From an uncultured bacterium (GTDB lineage Bacteria; Planctomycetota; JAJSAM01; JAJVHW01): 15,874 nucleotides of DNA. This document shows positions 13,896 through 15,874 of this stretch, one piece after another. Made by a program: the position numbers and the translations under genes. The stretch spans positions 1-15,874 of the forward strand of contig CALKVK010000004.1 in assembly GCA_937996235.1 (NCBI GenBank), read 5' to 3'. Each line of letters starts with the position of its first letter. Positions within the stretch are counted from its first letter, which is position 1. The notes under the pieces were generated by a model that was given only the letters and a program-made list of their open reading frames with translations, searched no databases and was not told where the DNA came from.

Positions 13896-14978
13896 TCACG
13901 GCGCGTCGGGCGCGCCCACGGCCGTGACGTCGAGCTCCGCGCACGTGCACGCGACGCCGAGCGTCGCGGCGACGGACGGCCGCGTGCGGCCCGCGTCGCC
14001 CGAGACGAACTCCTTCACGTAGAGCCCCGCGTCGGTGCGCAGGTCGAGCACGAGTTCGTCGGGGGCGGCGCGGACGACGCCGAGCGCGTGCACCACGCGC
14101 CGTCGCACGGCGTCCGCCCGGTGCGCGGCGACGCGCCGCGGCGTGCGCTGCTCGAGCGCGACGCCCGCGAGCGCCGCGACGCGCGCGGGGGCGTCGGCGG
14201 GGAGCGCGTGGCCCGCGGCGGGCCGCACGACCGCGCGGTACGACTTCACGCCGTGCTCGGCCGTGATGCGGCTCATCTCCTTCCGCGAGACGAGCCCCGC
14301 GAGCGTCACCTCCACGCGCCCCTCCGACGCCTGCGCGATCGCGGCCGCAACGGCGGCGGCGTCGAGGGAGCGACGGTGCGGTCCCTCGACCGACACGACG
14401 AACGGCCGGCCGTCGCCGAGCATGCGCACGTCCACGTCCTCGCGACCCGAGCCGTGGAAGGCGGACGCGGTGCCGCCGAGCGCCGCCTCGATCGCGGGCC
14501 GCACGAAGCCCTCGACGGAGCCGTCGGCGAAGCGGCCGCGCCCGCCGCACATGCGGCACGTCACGCCGCGCCGCACGCCGCGGCCGCGACAGCGGCGGCA
14601 GCCGAAGTGCGTCTGCGAGAGCGTCCGCGCGAGCTTCCGGTAGCGCCCGGCGACGAACGCCGTCTGGGGCTCCAGCCAGACGGGGACGTCGGCGTCGTCC
14701 ACCTGCACCGAGACGATCAGCTCGGGGCGCCGGTCGTCGAGCCGCCGCAGCGGCCACGCCGCGAGCAGTCGGTCGCGCACCGCGTGGCGGATGACCGTGC
14801 GCAGCTCGTGCTCGACGGGACCCGCCGTGCCGGCGCACGCGGGAACGGCCACGCGGAACGCGGCGAACTCGAACTCGGGCGCGCGCTCGAGCGCACGCGG
14901 CACGGCGCGGTCCACGACCTGCGCGACGAGCGTGCGCAGGTCCTCCGGCAGATCCGCGGCGGTGGGCGCCGGGCACAT
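13896..14978 (-). CDS. pus10: Pus10-like tRNA pseudouridine(54/55) synthase
   Basis: This 360-residue protein matches the Pus10 family, which converts uridine 54 and/or 55 in the tRNA T-loop to pseudouridine. An N-terminal THUMP-like region precedes a zinc-type motif (Cys127-x2-Cys130 and Cys141-x2-Cys144, GRG-rich as in archaeal Pus10). The catalytic block is GREDVDVRMLGDGRPF, with Asp181 the expected nucleophile. The C-terminal blocks KSYRAVV, QRTPRRVAAHRADAVRRR and GLYVKEFVSGDAGRTRP are also typical of Pus10 and not of bacterial TruA, TruB, TruD, RluA or RsuA. Length fits archaeal members (close to 400) with a shorter N-terminus. The family is known from archaea and eukaryotes, so this bacterial copy is notable. 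ATG 14976-14978 has no clear Shine-Dalgarno; TACGAT nine bases upstream on its strand could be a -10 box for a nearly leaderless transcript. It is divergent from rnpB. Confidence 0.9.
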   Translation of the reverse strand: MCPAPTAADLPEDLRTLVAQVVDRAVPRALERAPEFEFAAFRVAVPACAGTAGPVEHELRTVIRHAVRDRLLAAWPLRRLDDRRPELIVSVQVDDADVPVWLEPQTAFVAGRYRKLARTLSQTHFGCRRCRGRGVRRGVTCRMCGGRGRFADGSVEGFVRPAIEAALGGTASAFHGSGREDVDVRMLGDGRPFVVSVEGPHRRSLDAAAVAAAIAQASEGRVEVTLAGLVSRKEMSRITAEHGVKSYRAVVRPAAGHALPADAPARVAALAGVALEQRTPRRVAAHRADAVRRRVVHALGVVRAAPDELVLDLRTDAGLYVKEFVSGDAGRTRPSVAATLGVACTCAELDVTAVGAPDAP

Positions 14979-15049
14979 GCGCCGGGATCGTAGCGCGGAC
15001 GCCGGGTCCTCGCGCCGCGCGGCCCGGCCGCGGCGGGGGCCGGGGCTGG

Positions 15050-15055
15050 TATCCT
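15050..15055 (+). promoter_or_regulatory. Putative -10 element of rnpB
   Basis: TATCCT matches the sigma-70 -10 consensus at four of six positions, including the key TAT and final T. It lies 8 bp before the inferred RNA 5' end at 15064, the expected distance. No clear -35 is seen in the GC-rich DNA before it. Confidence 0.5.
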
Positions 15056-15063
15056 CTGGTGCA

Positions 15064-15464
15064 GGAGCGGCCCGGACGGTCGCGGCCCCTTCGCGGGTGC
15101 CGAGGAAAGTCCGGACTCCATCGGGCAGGACGGTGGGTAACGCCCACCGGGCGCGAGCCCAGGGAAAGTGCAACAGAGAACAGACCGCCGACCGGCGGGG
15201 CGGCTCGCCGCCCCGGTCCGGGGCAAGGGTGAAACGGTGGGGTAAGAGCCCACCGCGCCGGCGGTGACGTCGGCGGCACGGCAAACCCCGTCCGGAGAAA
15301 GCCCACATAGGGGAGGAACCGGGCCCTCGGGCCCGGTGCGAGGCGGCCCGTCTCGTCACGACTCCCGGGTAGGGCGTTCGAGGCGGCCGGCGACGGCCGT
15401 CCCAGAGAAATGACCGTCCCGGGGGCGCGAGCCCTCGGACAGGATCCGGCTTACGGGCCGCTCC
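15064..15464 (+). ncRNA. rnpB: RNase P RNA (bacterial type A-like)
   Basis: This is the catalytic RNA of RNase P, which removes 5' leaders from pre-tRNAs. The ends form a perfect 11-bp P1: GGAGCGGCCCG (15064-15074) with CGGGCCGCTCC (15454-15464). The conserved core is present in order: GAGGAAAGTCC (15102-15112), an ACAGAGAACAGA-type segment near 15173-15184, GGGTGAAACGGTGGGGTAAG near 15227, GGCACGGCAAACCCC (15275-15289, P15/L15), a CATAGGGG segment near 15305, AGAGAAATGACCGTCC (15404-15419, P4 3' strand) and GATCCGGCTTAC just before P1. The length of about 400 nt is normal. One oddity is the L15 tRNA-CCA-binding triplet, which reads GGC (15280-15282) instead of the usual GGU. The 3' boundary could extend one or two bases. 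Confidence 0.96.
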
Positions 15465-15760
15465 CCGAAGGCCACGGCTGCGCGCACGGAGAGGAACGAG
15501 AATCCTTTTCCATGGCGCGGGCACGTTCGACCGATAAAGATGGTGACAGGTCGTCGGGAAAGACCTCGCGCCCGCCGTCGTGAGACCGGCGCGCGCGGCG
15601 ACGGATGACGGCGCGGCCACTGCTGCGCACTCCTCCCCTCGGACCCCGAGACGACGACCGCTTCGACCCGCCGCATGCGTTCCGCGGTCGCGGAGCGCGT
15701 CGGCGCACCCCTTCGCCCGCCGGGCGCGACATTCCGGCGGCCGGGAGAGGACCACGCGAC
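15465..15760. other. Intergenic region between rnpB and the last gene
   Basis: I see no gene here. There is no classical terminator after rnpB; the only T-rich stretch is CCTTTTCC near 15503-15510. A patch of lower GC (about 15495-15550) includes GATAAAGAT, a possible promoter for the downstream gene. GGGAGAGG (15743-15750) is the probable ribosome-binding site for the ATG at 15761. Confidence 0.45.
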
Positions 15761-15874
15761 ATGAACGGTCAGAATTCCGGAGGCGGCGGGCCGGCAGGCC
15801 CCGGCGGCGAGGGCGGCGGCGGGCGCAGGCGGCGCCGCGGCCGGCGCGGGCGCCGCGGCGGGCCCGGCGGTGGC
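15761..15874 (+). CDS. 5' end of a gene encoding a Gly/Arg-rich N-terminus (partial)
   Basis: Thirty-eight codons are visible before the window ends. The product begins MNGQNSGGGG and continues as a low-complexity tail rich in glycine and arginine, with runs such as RRRRRGRRGRRGG. Such tails are usually disordered, bind RNA and occur as extensions on RNA-handling proteins in GC-rich bacteria (transcription terminator Rho, RNase E/G, helicases, initiation factor 2). The visible part cannot say which, and I assign no function. GGGAGAGG lies 10 bases before ATG 15761, a slightly long but acceptable spacing. Its position after rnpB would suit an RNA-related role, but that is inference only. Confidence 0.7.
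   Translation, partial: MNGQNSGGGGPAGPGGEGGGGRRRRRGRRGRRGGPGGG

Overview
The window is very GC-rich bacterial DNA. The bacterial assignment rests on a complete bacterial-type RNase P RNA (rnpB), a membrane PAS/HAMP histidine kinase, a single-chain type IIG restriction-modification enzyme and a glutaryl-CoA dehydrogenase. Several phyla reach this GC content (Planctomycetota, Acidobacteriota, Myxococcota, Actinomycetota). I cannot choose among them from sequence alone, so I name no taxon.

Layout. Positions 1-475 are non-coding and repetitive: about 2.5 tandem copies of a G-rich unit with an inverted 35-bp fragment at the end. Positions 476-999 are a hairpin-containing leader with no convincing gene. 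Two overlapping genes (1000-4580, + strand) encode the two halves of a heterodimeric ABC exporter of the MdlAB/BmrCD/TM287-288 kind. Positions 4581-5500 are a repeat-rich, hairpin-rich intergenic zone. It holds a 221-bp element with perfect 16-bp inverted ends and the first of two 176-bp palindromic repeats. Next is a lone type IIG restriction-modification gene (5501-8476) with visibly lower GC than its neighbours, followed 7 bp later by the second 176-bp repeat (8484-8659). The repeat-gene-repeat arrangement looks like an acquired cassette.

The chromosomal backbone then resumes. A glutaryl-CoA dehydrogenase gene (8691-9860, - strand) is divergent from a large hybrid histidine kinase (10047-13091, + strand). 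The kinase ends in a receiver domain that has lost its phosphorylation chemistry. A GNAT acetyltransferase gene follows and appears translationally coupled. Convergent with these is a gene for a Pus10-type tRNA pseudouridine synthase (13896-14978, - strand), a family known from archaea and eukaryotes and unexpected in a bacterium. Divergent from it, across an 85-bp gap, is rnpB (15064-15464, + strand), so two tRNA-maturation functions share one control region. The window ends inside a gene whose product starts with a Gly/Arg-rich, low-complexity tail.

The points most worth a second look are the bacterial Pus10, the restriction-modification gene between paired palindromic repeats, the pseudo-receiver on the kinase, and the stack of distinct repeat elements between the ABC exporter and the restriction gene.
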